Below, piece after piece: positions 60,501-63,787 of a stretch of 64,000 nt of DNA. How positions within the stretch are numbered: the stretch's first letter is position 1; each line of letters starts with the position of its first letter. The notes under the pieces are model-generated. The model did not search any database, was not told the DNA's origin, and saw only the letters and a list, made by a program, of their open reading frames with translations. Location: contig JAZAYU010000037.1 of the NCBI GenBank assembly GCA_038501625.1, positions 2,356,001 to 2,420,000 on the forward strand. The letters are read 5' to 3'. Origin of the DNA: Corbicula japonica (lineage: Eukaryota; Mollusca; Bivalvia; Venerida; Cyrenidae). Position numbers and translations under genes: made by a program.

Positions 60501-61039
60501 GCTGCTCCCTGTATGATGTTATCTGTTTGTCTCTCCCCGCTACTTTTCTCACAAGTGCACCTTTTTCCTCCTCCAGTTGGGAGATCACATCCTGTTACCA
60601 TATAAAAAGAAACAAAAACATTTTGAGTATGAAAAAACATACCAGACTATTAATAATTTAATGGTAATTCTTTGTTTTACAACACCAAATTTTCTGTCTC
60701 CTGAGCTTTTCGAGATTTCCCACGACCATAAGACTAGGCTTAAGAATCTGTCATTTTGTTGTTTTTTTTTACTCAAAATTCCCCTTCTATTTTTATTAAA
60801 CGCCCATCTAATTTGAAAGACAATAAGACCAATGTACTGGCATTCAATATGTTAAACACAATATAGCTTTTAAATTCAAAAACAGTAACCTGCATTTCCT
60901 CTATCTGAAGCTGATGTAATTTCGTTTCAATGTGACTTGCTTCGGAGCTCATGTCTGTGAACTCTTTCCATAGCTGCTCCGGTTTCATCTCCATTTTGGC
61001 TCGCTCCTCTACCAACACCTCGATCTGCTTGCCAAGTCG
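21375..61039 (-). CDS. CIT: Citron Rho-interacting kinase, 3' part of gene (34 exons, spliced)
   Basis: Citron kinase is a Rho/Rac-GTP-binding scaffold and kinase of the cytokinetic midbody ring. The exons listed separately join in phase to 1,765 codons plus TAA, with total length divisible by three. Window-encoded residues about 1-1074 are heptad-rich coiled coil; about 1146-1195 is a C1 finger of form H-x12-C-x2-C-x12-C-x2-C-x4-H-x2-C-x7-C; about 1232-1350 is a PH domain; about 1385-1690 is a CNH domain with citron-like strings such as EPCSC, EYLLCFHEFGVYVDS and YREPFLYVTYF; the last 65 residues are Ser/Thr/Lys-rich and end TQTEV. The domain order and the absence of a CRIB motif after CNH favour citron over MRCK/DMPK kinases. 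The N-terminal kinase domain is not in the window. The coiled coil (over 1,100 residues before C1) seems longer than my recollection of the human one (about 900). All borders are inferred from GT/AG and phase, without RNA. Confidence 0.93.
22065..22140. mobile_element. Fragment of fold-back MITE family B
   Basis: CAGTTAGATTCAGATCAGCT, then TAGGATCTACACCATT. A short decayed piece next to citron exon 33. Confidence 0.5.
22188..22355 (-). CDS. CIT: citron exon 33, end of CNH domain
   Basis: The 168-nt exon (phase 2 to 2) encodes GKQTSVDLTCPRYLGAAL, then the last strands, to GKENIQG. Acceptor TTCCAG, donor CAGGG|GTAAAT. Confidence 0.92.
22756..22837 (-). CDS. CIT: citron exon 32, CNH domain
   Basis: The 82-nt exon (phase 1 to 2) encodes YREPFLYVTYFHSIQA to SKEEI, matching the YREP..VTHF segment of citron. 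Donor ATCAG|GTATAG. Confidence 0.93.
24165..24625 (+). repeat. GTT/GGT trinucleotide-rich microsatellite
   Basis: GTTGTTGGTGTTG text with recurring longer units of about 48 bp (GATGCTATTCTTGTTGGTGG) passing into GGTGGTGTGG. Open frames on both strands here are low-complexity artefacts. Confidence 0.9.
24625..24812 (+). repeat. Pentanucleotide microsatellite in three successive variants
   Basis: Blocks run in order (GTGTG)n, (GTATG)n, (GTATA)n: first about seven GTGTG-type units, then about eight GGTAT units, then about twenty AGTAT units, each block differing from the last by one base. Confidence 0.95.
26424..26504 (-). CDS. CIT: citron exon 31, CNH domain
   Basis: The 81-nt exon (phase 1 to 1) encodes FGVYVDSKGRRSRPADMKW to PLSF. 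The acceptor ATATTTTAG lies only about 18 bp from the end of a deleted mariner element. Donor TTTG|GTAAGC. Confidence 0.93.
26523..27543 (-). mobile_element. Deleted mariner-like element abutting citron exon 31
   Basis: Inverted ends CGAGGTACAGTCA at 26523 and its complement ending at 27543 bound about 1.02 kb. Inside, the minus strand encodes only the N-terminal third of a mariner transposase (see next entry), followed by WVPRLLTDEMK remains; the catalytic domain is gone. It belongs to a different family from the element at 35.1 kb. The TA duplication is clear only on the right side. Confidence 0.75.
26700..27148 (-). pseudogene. Mariner transposase N-terminal remnant
   Basis: From 27148 downward: MTTLIERTEQWTVIKF, CTRTLVFEWYKRFRKGRADI, ARSGRPG, then an in-frame TAA at about 26927, and further KIKDVLATDRRNSLDDIAYT and ARWVPRLLTDEM. 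This is the paired helix-turn-helix and linker of a mariner-type protein. No DDD catalytic residues remain. Confidence 0.8.
28029..28160 (-). CDS. CIT: citron exon 30, CNH domain
   Basis: The exon (phase 1 to 1) encodes FVDKKDNSLAFAAFG to EYLLCFH, directly comparable to citron. Donor CATG|GTAACA. Confidence 0.94.
28270..28426. mobile_element. 157-bp MITE with 20-bp inverted ends
   Basis: Ends TTGCCCTACATTTGTAGCCA (28271) and the exact inverse TGGCTACAAATGTAGGGCAA. In the citron intron between exons 30 and 29, just upstream of exon 30. Not related to families A or B. Confidence 0.8.
28437..28493. repeat. Near-perfect 26-bp-arm hairpin
   Basis: The left arm 28437-28462 (GATAGAGTCTATTAAGATG..) and right arm 28468-28493 differ at one position (a G/T wobble), around a 5-base loop. 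It lies in a citron intron directly beside the 157-bp MITE; probably a MITE core, possibly a small-RNA hairpin. Confidence 0.75.
29187..31470. mobile_element. Pearl-like element with long core-repeat array
   Basis: Left end TATCCCCCGCCGA near 29190 and inverted right end with hairpin (CCGATTTCATCGGCGGGGGA) near 31447-31466. Between them are about a dozen tandem copies of a 168-169 bp core (each with GGGCCATAACTCTGTGTTAAA-type text) from about 29.45 to 31.38 kb, then a GACGGAC-rich tract. Lies in the intron between citron exons 29 and 30. Several minus-strand reading frames here are products of the repeats, not genes. Confidence 0.7.
31612..34200. repeat. 26-bp minisatellite, about 100 copies, in citron intron
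   Basis: Tandem copies of AAGGCTGGCAAGGTTAAGGG + GCTAGT fill almost 2.6 kb between citron exons 30 and 29. Variants (GGCTAGCAAGG, GTTCAGGGGC, GTTATGGGGC, TTAAGAGGC) recur in groups, showing repeated block duplication. The right edge decays gradually into the 5' splice site of exon 29. Confidence 0.97.
34239..34347 (-). CDS. CIT: citron exon 29, CNH domain
   Basis: Thirty-six codons plus one base, ELSIDEPCSCVCMADSF to INLDHPSLT. EPCSC and GTDRFY are citron hallmarks. The last 20 bases and donor (TTACAG|GTATCT) resemble the unit of the 26-bp minisatellite that fills the following intron. Confidence 0.93.
34854..35086 (-). CDS. CIT: citron exon 28, CNH domain
   Basis: Phase 1 to 0, KDRRVLTIDKKMIQL to DLRMFCTRK. 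The mariner element lies in the intron just upstream. Donor AAG|GTAAGA. Confidence 0.92.
35137..36461 (-). mobile_element. Mariner element (DD34D) in citron intron
   Basis: A 1,325-bp element with about 27-bp terminal inverted repeats starting CGAGGGGCGTTCATTAAATA, flanked by TA at 35135-35136 and 36462-36463, the mariner target duplication. It lies in the intron between citron exons 28 and 27, with its transposase on the same strand as citron. The inverted repeats are almost perfect, pointing to a fairly recent insertion. Confidence 0.95.
35266..36297 (-). CDS. Mariner transposase, C-terminally truncated by TAG
   Basis: A 343-residue reading frame with the mariner layout: an N-terminal helix-turn-helix pair (about 10-120), the WVPHVLT linker, then a DDE/D catalytic domain with Asp in VTGDETW, Asp in HDNASAH and Asp in PCDFW; 34 residues separate the last two (DD34D), with YSPDLAP before the third. 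The frame stops at TAG (35266-35268) where mariners usually carry Trp; 18 more sense codons follow in the same frame before a TAA at 35209-35211. The initiator may be the ATG at 36297 or the internal one nine codons later. Activity is uncertain. Confidence 0.9.
   Translation of the reverse strand: MPSVPVWFKMDVTRENQRFYVFTRLQLGDELKKIHDDLFIVYADLVVPYNTCARWVREFKDGRKLLTDKPRPGAPKSKVNGALIENVKNQIDNDPNISVREISSELDVSIGTVHKVLHEELGLRKISARWVPHVLTPEQKKSRVSCARQLLDLFEPNGPKRITDVVTGDETWIYFYGIPNKRSNMMWLAKNDPRPVVCKPGFQSRKRLFTIFFNHEGPVAVDVLPEKATMTGKYYREIVLPQVVSKLNDSRPITGTSRIMILHDNASAHKTGAVTQYLSENRIATLPHPAYSPDLAPCDFWLFPKLKELLAGNKYNRAQDLAKAVNSELRGIPKEEYREAFDK
36595..36735. mobile_element. Fold-back MITE family B (partial)
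   Basis: AGTGTAGATCTTGATCAAAT, CTGGTTGATCTGGATCTAAA and CAGCTGATCTGGATCAAAAT. Confidence 0.7.
36890..36972. mobile_element. Fold-back MITE family A (partial)
   Basis: GGGCCCCAGGTCATAAAAG, ACCAGTCCC and TTCAGCCAATCAGATGCTTG; ends about 12 bp from the donor of citron exon 27. Confidence 0.75.
36984..37125 (-). CDS. CIT: citron exon 27, start of CNH domain
   Basis: Forty-seven codons plus one base, LTLLGADEGLFAVNV to LSLIILIT, the first CNH strands. Donor ACAG|GTAAAC. A half MITE ends about 12 bp past the donor. Confidence 0.92.
37426..37569. mobile_element. Fold-back MITE family A
   Basis: Full palindrome: GATTATAAAACTGAGATT and CAAGCATCTGATGGGCTGAA on the left, mirrored by CAGACAATCAGATCCTTGAG and TTTTTATAATTTTGGGGCC on the right. 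Confidence 0.85.
37820..37899. mobile_element. Fold-back MITE family A (right arm only)
   Basis: CCATTTCAGCCAATCAGATT, TTGAGATTTGAGACTGATC and TTTATGATCTTGGGCCC. Confidence 0.75.
37948..38028 (-). CDS. CIT: citron exon 26, PH-CNH linker
   Basis: Twenty-seven codons, phase 0 to 0, KMQMSNILELSGNQRLELN to LLLSKQ, acceptor TTCAG, donor CAG|GTATGT. Confidence 0.88.
38391..38496 (-). CDS. CIT: citron exon 25, C-terminal helix of PH domain
   Basis: The exon (phase 2 to 0) encodes VLYLMASRFTEKQRWVACLE, the PH-terminal helix with its conserved Trp, ending DDTIRRS. Donor TCT|GTTAGT. Confidence 0.92.
38806..38946. mobile_element. Fold-back MITE family A
   Basis: Both arms: AACCAGTCTCAAATCTCAAG and CTTGAGAATTGAGACTGG, with TTTATAATCTTCAGCCC at the end. 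Confidence 0.85.
39030..39212. mobile_element. Fold-back MITE family B, beside exon 24 donor
   Basis: CATCAGGATCTGCACTGTTC, TGTAGATCCTGATCAGACAG and TATATGGAGGAAAGGGTTAA; ends about 32 bp from the donor of citron exon 24. Confidence 0.82.
39246..39485 (-). CDS. CIT: citron exon 24, PH domain core
   Basis: The 240-nt exon (phase 2 to 2) encodes NSKLPGWERRWCKMEGN through DVTIHSAISAAEL to TTCWPGR, matching the citron PH order. Donor GGCAG|GTAACG. Confidence 0.93.
39996..40262. mobile_element. Short pearl-like element (GGGTGTTCAGTTGAACAC type)
   Basis: Begins CTAGATGGGTGTTCAGTTGA with a hairpin, contains GTGACCTTGACC and ends with GACGGACGAAC and a GCCTTTTC..GAAAGGGC hairpin. A single core unit. 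Second copy at 63788. Confidence 0.55.
40399..40597 (-). CDS. CIT: citron exon 23, second half of C1 and start of PH domain
   Basis: The exon (phase 1 to 2) completes the C1 finger (ECLMVCHPKC...ATCG), adds a Ser/Asp-rich acidic linker and starts the PH domain at FRLKGWLKVPK. Donor CCCAA|GTACGT. Confidence 0.92.
40986..41291 (-). CDS. CIT: citron exon 22, linker and first half of C1 domain
   Basis: The 306-nt exon (phase 1 to 1) holds a Pro/Ser-rich linker, then RMHHNIPHRF, and the first ligands of the C1 finger (HRF..CAVC..KCQ). RMHHNIPHRF and ATKCAVC are close to vertebrate citron. Donor CAGG|GTAAGT. Confidence 0.93.
41503..41716. mobile_element. Fold-back MITE family B
   Basis: TAAACCCTTTCCTCCGGGCA to TATATGGAAGAAAGGGTTAA, with a GATCCAGATCAGCCAG / CTGATCTGGATCTACACTGG centre. 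Confidence 0.82.
41769..41925 (-). CDS. CIT: citron exon 21, pre-C1 helix
   Basis: Fifty-two codons plus one base (phase 0 to 1), GGKLFGKGKDGTTTL to NYTQANE. The donor (GAAT|GTTTGT) is the weakest assignment in the gene, chosen because exon 22 needs phase 1. Confidence 0.78.
42000..43470. other. Citron intron without recognisable repeat
   Basis: AT-rich intron sequence between exons 21 and 20. The 87-codon plus frame at 42447-42710 has no recognisable domain and lies antisense to citron. Confidence 0.4.
43474..43500 (-). CDS. CIT: citron exon 20, 27-nt microexon
   Basis: A 27-nt candidate (TPSKDGSVR) flanked by a T-rich tract with TTTAAAG acceptor and a strong GTAAGT donor, phase 0 to 0, so it can be included or skipped without a frame change. 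It would follow KKKK of exon 19. No homology support; RNA is needed. Confidence 0.6.
43795..43930. mobile_element. Fold-back MITE family B (partial)
   Basis: TTAACCCTTCACTCCATTCA, ATATCCAGATCAACCATC and ACAGGATCTACACTGTTTGC. Confidence 0.7.
44114..44224 (-). CDS. CIT: citron exon 19, end of main coiled coil
   Basis: Thirty-seven codons, phase 0 to 0, GLHFLEKYRFESTID to DSVHKKKK. The string KLIDYLQ followed by KKKK resembles the region before C1 in vertebrate citron. Donor AAG|GTCAGT. Confidence 0.87.
44605..44746. repeat. Long palindrome (about 50-bp arms)
   Basis: TATTTGGTTTCTTGACAGGG..GGATATATTGCCGGTCTGG is mirrored by CCAGACCGGCAATATATCC..CCCTTTCAAGGAACCAAATA around a 40-base centre that is itself partly inverted (TTATATTACCCG / AGGGATAATATGA). 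Confidence 0.85.
44749..45237. mobile_element. 489-bp inverted-repeat element
   Basis: Bounded by TTATTATACTGCAAAGA and its exact inverse. Touches the palindrome to its left, so the two may be one composite. Contains a CAAAATGGCGGAC (YY1-site-like) start followed by seven codons (MADEKKK) and a GTGAGA donor-like site on the plus strand at about 45092. Confidence 0.6.
45547..45675. mobile_element. Fold-back MITE family A
   Basis: GGGCCCAACATCATAAAAC to TTTGATGATCTTGGGCCCC, with the CTCAAGCATCTGATTGGCT core. Confidence 0.85.
45745..45885 (-). CDS. CIT: citron exon 18, coiled coil
   Basis: Forty-seven codons, phase 0 to 0, ISKILTENQEVRIKN to FTEALQ, donor CAG|GTGAGT. Confidence 0.88.
45967..46113. 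mobile_element. Fold-back MITE family A
   Basis: CCAAAGATCATAAAACTGAG to TAGTTTTATGATCTTTGG; a complete inverted repeat. Confidence 0.88.
46754..46858 (-). CDS. CIT: citron exon 17, coiled coil
   Basis: Thirty-five codons, phase 0 to 0, KTELETQNSKMQTVL to KRRLKEE, acceptor CAATAG, donor GAG|GTCATT (weak match to consensus). Confidence 0.85.
47184..47420. mobile_element. Fold-back MITE family B, beside exon 16 donor
   Basis: TTAACCCTGAACTCTATGGG, GATCAGGATCTACAATGTTC, GTAGATCCTGATTAGACAGC and AATGAAAGAAAGGGTTGAAA; ends about 20-25 bp from the donor of citron exon 16. Confidence 0.78.
47441..47576 (-). CDS. CIT: citron exon 16, coiled coil
   Basis: The exon runs phase 2 to 0, QNSADVAQQVKQQLQ to NSQINNTL. 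Two adjacent acceptors exist (CTGACAG and ACAGACAG, 4 nt apart); the upstream one is chosen because it completes the Arg codon of exon 15 and keeps the frame. Donor CTG|GTATAG. Confidence 0.85.
48142..48335 (-). CDS. CIT: citron exon 15, coiled coil
   Basis: Sixty-four codons plus two bases (phase 0 to 2), KVEKLRGICSELEAQ to LNVLKQF, donor CAG|GTATTG. Confidence 0.9.
48611..48749. mobile_element. Fold-back MITE family A, beside exon 14 donor
   Basis: GAAGATTATAAAACTGAGAT to CTCAGTTTTATAATCTTAGG; ends about 8 bp from the donor of citron exon 14. Confidence 0.88.
48759..48875 (-). CDS. CIT: citron exon 14, coiled coil
   Basis: Thirty-nine codons, phase 0 to 0, ELEEKLSGGQREKTA to YQVESQ, donor CAG|GTAATC. 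A fold-back MITE ends only about 8 bp past the donor. Confidence 0.87.
49241..49346. mobile_element. Fold-back MITE family A (internally shortened)
   Basis: AAAGATCATAAAACTGAGAT, AAATCTCAAGCATCAGATTC and CCAGTTTTATAATCTTGGGG. Confidence 0.82.
49555..49614 (-). CDS. CIT: citron exon 13, short coiled-coil exon
   Basis: Twenty codons, phase 0 to 0, EQEDMQQLKSQNESLQKKCK, acceptor TTTCAG, donor AAG|GTGAGT. Confidence 0.83.
49667..49762. mobile_element. Fold-back MITE family A (shortened)
   Basis: GACCCAAGATCATAACAC, ACCAGTCTCAAATCTCAAG and TTTAAAAATCTTGGGCC. Confidence 0.8.
50257..50313 (-). CDS. CIT: citron exon 12, short coiled-coil exon
   Basis: Nineteen codons, phase 0 to 0, KEKGLHEDKLENERQLSVK, acceptor TATAG, donor AAG|GTACGA. 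Too short for ORF detection; supported by phase and by heptad continuity. Confidence 0.8.
50787..50963 (-). CDS. CIT: citron exon 11, coiled coil
   Basis: Fifty-nine codons, phase 0 to 0, EREKHDAMLGELRKE to KQRVFSLE, donor GAG|GTAATT. Confidence 0.9.
51309..51445. mobile_element. Fold-back MITE family A, beside exon 10 donor
   Basis: CTAAGATCATACTACTAAAT to TTAGTTTTATCATCTTG; ends about 15 bp from the donor of citron exon 10. Confidence 0.85.
51460..51602 (-). CDS. CIT: citron exon 10, coiled coil
   Basis: The exon runs phase 1 to 0, ADLSRLKQEKLAVEE to AEEKLDK, acceptor TTTTAG, donor AAG|GTAACA. Its first two bases complete a Glu codon with exon 9. A MITE ends about 15 bp after the donor. 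Confidence 0.9.
52080..52756 (-). CDS. CIT: citron exon 9, largest coiled-coil exon
   Basis: The 677-nt exon (phase 2 to 1) encodes about 225 residues of uninterrupted heptads, IKLAEERVADIEKEK to SSAVAQKVK. The acceptor is taken at TTTTAAG because it alone restores the Arg codon left open by exon 8. A short break, RSSVGKRGSKGDD, sits near residue 155 of the exon. In vertebrates the Rho/Rac-binding region lies in the coiled coil; I cannot place it exactly here. Confidence 0.9.
53105..53520. repeat. 22-bp tandem array containing copies of the exon 8 splice donor
   Basis: About 18 copies of a 22-bp unit; on the minus strand each reads AGATATCAGGTAAATCTATG or close to it. The first copy includes the end of citron exon 8 and its donor (53507-53509); at least eight downstream units keep ATATCAG|GTAAA exactly. 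Confidence 0.95.
53509..53618 (-). CDS. CIT: citron exon 8, coiled coil
   Basis: Thirty-six codons plus two bases (phase 0 to 2), TNSRLACKIERLERQ to RNEMSDI; the Arg codon is completed by exon 9. The donor ATATCAG|GTAAAT is the first unit of a 22-bp tandem array that fills the start of the intron. Confidence 0.88.
53694..53820. mobile_element. Fold-back MITE family A
   Basis: GGGCCCAAATTCATAAAAGT to TTTTATGATCTTTGGCCC; complete, upstream of citron exon 8. Confidence 0.85.
54315..54431 (-). CDS. CIT: citron exon 7, coiled coil
   Basis: Thirty-nine codons, phase 0 to 0, ELEEQIECYRDDKRQ to FKISELER, acceptor AACAG, donor AGG|GTACTA. Confidence 0.88.
55024..55124. mobile_element. Fold-back MITE family A, beside exon 6 donor
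   Basis: CAAATCTCAAGCATCAATCA mirrored by GATGCTTGAGATTTGAGAC, ending TTTTATGATCTTGGGCA about 8 bp from the donor of citron exon 6. Confidence 0.82.
55132..55218 (-). CDS. CIT: citron exon 6, coiled coil
   Basis: Twenty-nine codons, phase 0 to 0, ELKESVKLCITENED to GLEKQVK, donor AAG|GTGAGA. A MITE of the other fold-back family ends about 8 bp past the donor. Confidence 0.87.
55764..57312. mobile_element. Pearl/HINE-like element, copy 1
   Basis: Starts with a small hairpin (GTGTCCAAAGGACAC) and GGATGCCCCCGC, has degenerate 120-bp modules with TGACCTTGACCTTGGA, then four tandem cores of about 173 bp (each with AAGGGCCATAACTTCTGAAC), a (GGAC)n tract at 57193-57270 and a right end CGCCATTTCATGGCGGGGGC that folds and is inverted to the left end. 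The layout matches bivalve pearl elements as I remember them. It lies in the citron intron between exons 5 and 6. Confidence 0.75.
57948..58118. mobile_element. Fold-back MITE family B, beside exon 5 donor
   Basis: GATCCGAATGTACACTGTTT, GCAGATCCTGATTAGACGGC, GATCTAGATCTACACTGTTA and TATATGGAGGAAAGGGTTAA; ends about 9 bp from the donor of citron exon 5. Confidence 0.83.
58129..58338 (-). CDS. CIT: citron exon 5, coiled coil
   Basis: Seventy codons, phase 0 to 0, ELEDRLEKRDKEKENW to QQQREVIK, donor AAG|GTTAGT. A fold-back MITE ends about 10 bp beyond the donor. Confidence 0.9.
58668..58865. mobile_element. Fold-back MITE family B, beside exon 4 donor
   Basis: CTTTACTCCATGGGATACAG, GAACCTGATCAGATGACATA, GATCTGGATCTGCATTG and TGAGTAAAGGGTTAA; ends about 26 bp from the donor of citron exon 4. 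Confidence 0.78.
58893..59072 (-). CDS. CIT: citron exon 4, coiled coil with Ser/Pro insert
   Basis: Sixty codons, phase 0 to 0, ELEDLLDVYDTQ to RRYTEKIR. The segment VTVHTSPSPKKDRR interrupts the heptads and offers SP sites next to basic residues. Donor AGG|GTAGGG. Confidence 0.87.
59150..59410. repeat. Degenerate 'GCTGGCAGCCATGAG' repeat in citron intron
   Basis: AAAGCTAGCAGCAATGAGAC, AAAGCTGGCAGCCATGAGGA, CTGGCTGCCAAGAGACATAC and related text repeat at about 50-70 bp spacing. The 62-codon minus frame here is not an exon. Confidence 0.6.
59539..59664 (-). CDS. CIT: citron exon 3, coiled coil
   Basis: Forty-two codons, phase 0 to 0, ERRKSQDVQKR to DLNKRIA, acceptor TTTCAG, donor GTAAGC. 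Confidence 0.88.
59783..59866. mobile_element. Degenerate fold-back MITE family A
   Basis: Decayed arms: GGTCTTAAATTTCAAGAATC, then TAGTTTGATGATCTTGAGC. Confidence 0.5.
60016..60152. mobile_element. Fold-back MITE family B
   Basis: TTAACCCTTTCCTCCATAGA to TATTTATGGATGAAAGGGTTAA-type end, with CTGATCTAGATCTACACTGG centre. Confidence 0.82.
60240..60490. repeat. 50-bp tandem repeat containing copies of the exon 2 end and donor
   Basis: Five units. On the minus strand each has CAGTTCAAGCTTGATAAG|GT followed by AGGTAACTCCAGAAACAT. The first (60451 side) is the real end of citron exon 2; three downstream units are near-perfect and the last (about 60240-60290) is degenerate. Confidence 0.95.
60451..60591 (-). 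CDS. CIT: citron exon 2, coiled coil
   Basis: Forty-seven codons, phase 0 to 0, from DVISQLEEEKG to LQFKLDK, donor AAG|GTAGGT. The exon end and donor are repeated about four more times downstream in the intron (see repeat at 60240-60490). Confidence 0.88.
60890..61039 (-). CDS. CIT: citron exon 1 (window numbering), coiled coil
   Basis: Fifty codons, phase 0 to 0, starting RLGKQIEVLVEER and ending QLQIEEMQ; acceptor TTACAG, donor GTTACT. Contains the only candidate start of the coding part in this window; earlier exons must lie past the right edge because the preceding 2.9 kb shows no plausible exon. Confidence 0.85.
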
Positions 61040-62023
61040 CTGTAATTTTGATCAAACATTTTTTTTAAGACTTCCTGTTCATGTAATAAGTCAAGCCAGT
61101 ATATTAAATATCATAGACTTAATCAAAATTTTTCATTGTCACTAATATTTTTCCTTTACAAAGGTTTAAATAATTGTGAAATGAGCATGGACAAGATACT
61201 GATAGACAGGTCCATTGCGCTGGGATTGACCATGGTAATCTAATGTGTATATTTACATGCACCAGTATATTACATGTCTGACTGAGCAGAGGCACTTTTT
61301 TACTGCAAGATGAGAGGCCGCTGCCCAATGATTTCGTGGAAAATAGATTGATTTCAACTTTGAAGGAGAATGAAAAAACCTGATTTAAAATAATAACTGA
61401 GCATTATTTACTGAAGTAAAAGCTGACAATTGTTAATAAATTGTATGTCAATATTGTTTAAATCTAGGGATGGGAACGGTTATGCGGATATCCAAATATC
61501 CGAATAGTAAGATCGTATCCGGATACCATTCACGTTCTAAAACACGCTACACTGCTTGCCCTAATCTCGATGGGGATATGGTTTTTCCCAGGGAAAACTC
61601 GACAGCCACAGCAGGGTTTACAAAAGAGGTGTTAATTGTTTATTTAGTGGTTATTTGGGAGGCCGGAAGATTGTATTCCAGACCGCGTTTGTTTGTTTTG
61701 TTGATTGGTTTACCTTGATCCGAGTGTGTTTGACACCTGTTAAGATGCAAAGAAGTAGCTGAATTTGTTAAAGAGAAAAAAACTCAAATTATTTGACAAG
61801 TTATTGCAAAAGAATTTTAAGCATATAGTCTTGACAGTTTGTTATTTTGAAATAACCGCATTAAAAAAATTGAAAGGAAAAAATAGCGCTTATCGTTAGT
61901 CGCTGATATCCAAAAATGTTGATGCAATTCACTATAACCATAAATTTTACATGTATTTTTAACTCGATACATGTGATTTATCTATAAATTGGTTACAAAG
62001 CAATTTTTGATGTAGTTATAAGA
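61040..62023. other. Citron intron upstream of exon 1
   Basis: No exon seen. At about 61.46-61.52 kb, GGGATGGGAACGGTTATGCG and GATATCCAAATATCCGAATA suggest an old repeat, not identified. Confidence 0.4.
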
Positions 62024-63533
62024 CTAGAAATGTGTCCAAAGGACACGGATGCCCCCGCTATGGGTTTTTCATAAAGCTCCCAGCAGTAGTGTAGGACAAG
62101 TTGTGTTCACGAGATATATTCCTATTACAAGAAAATTCTATTTTTAGTAACAGTGACCTTGACCTTGGATCTACAGGCATGGGTTTTGTGCGGACACACC
62201 ACCCTGTCATGGTGAACATGTGTGCCAAGTTATTTTGAAATCCCTCCATTCATAACAAAGTTACAGCCTGGAGAAGAAAATTCTATTTTTAGTAACATTG
62301 ACCTTGACCTTGGACCTACAGGCTTGGGAATGTATGTGACACACAGTCTTAATATGGTGATCAATTAAACCAAGTTATTTAAAAATCCAATAACAAATAA
62401 CAAAGTTACAGAGCCGACACAATTTTGCAAGAAATTTCTATTTTTAGTAACAGTGACCTTGACCTTGGACCTACAGGCATGGGTGTTGTATGCGACACAC
62501 CACCTTGTCTTGGTGAACAATTGTGCCAAGTTATTTTGAAATCTCTCCATTCATAACAAAGTTAAGGGCCAAGTGTATATTTTGCTTAACACAAAATGTA
62601 AGTGAAGAAGGGGCATAATTTGAAAAAATATTGGAAGCAGGGTTATGGGTCTTGTTGGTTATGATGTAGATTTTGATGGTGAACATATATTTCAAGTTTC
62701 AAGGCAATATCTCAAGTAGTTTTAAAGTTATGGGCAAAATGCATATTTTGCTTAACACAAAATATAAGAATAAAACTAATGTAAATGAAATTATCAAAGG
62801 GCCATAACTTTTGAACAGAACATGTAAGAGCAAAACCCCACCTTTATGCACAACAACATATCAGGCCAAGCATTGTGGTAAAGTTTCATTAAATTCCCAC
62901 CAGTAGTGTAGGAGGAGTTGCGTTCACAAGATATATTCCTATTAAAACTAATCTAAATGGAAGTATCAAAGGGCCATAACTTCTGAACGGAATATGTAAG
63001 AGCAAAACCCCACCTTCATGCACAACTACATATCAAGCCAAGCATTGTGGTAAAGTTTCATTAAATTCCCACCAGTAGTGTAGGAGGAGTTGCGTTCACG
63101 AGATATATTCCTATTAAAACTAATGTAAATGGAAGTATCAAAGGGCCATAAGTTCTGAACGGAACATGTAAGAGCGAAACCCCACCTTCATGCACAACTA
63201 CATATCAAGCCAAGCATTGTGGTAAAGTTTCATTAAATTCCCACCAGTAGTTTAGGAGAAGTTGCGTTCAAAAGATATATTCCTATTAAAACTAATGTAA
63301 ATGGAAGTATCAAAGGGCCATAACTTCTGAACGGAACATGTAAGAGCGAAACCCCACCTTCATGCACAACTACATATCAAGCCAAGCATTGTGGTAAAGT
63401 TTCATTAAATTCCCACCAGTAGTTTAGGAGGAGTTGCGTTCACGAGAATATCGGACGGACGGACGGACGGACGGAAGGACGGACGGACAGGAGCAACTCT
63501 TAATGCCCGTCGCCATTTCATGGCGGGGGCATA
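62024..63533. mobile_element. Pearl/HINE-like element, copy 2
   Basis: Nearly identical to the element at 55.76-57.31 kb: same left hairpin, same modules, four to five core repeats and the same (GGAC)n plus hairpin right end. Located upstream of citron exon 1 in the first intron of this window. Confidence 0.75.
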
Positions 63534-63787
63534 AAAATCTGTGGTTTTTCTTGGGCCGCTGCTAGTAGATGTAGGCGGATTCTCGTAATATGAATCGCCT
63601 TGCATATGAGTGTATCTGACTATATGCGTTATTTTTATGTTTAAAGATTATTATTATGTATGAGCTTGCAAGCTTCCATGTGAAATGAAACTCCAATTTA
63701 ATCAAACACAAGTACTAAAACTACTCCGCTATTCTCTTGTACTTTTTCGCGGTAGCTTGATTTTTTTCAACACCATCATTTACTTAA

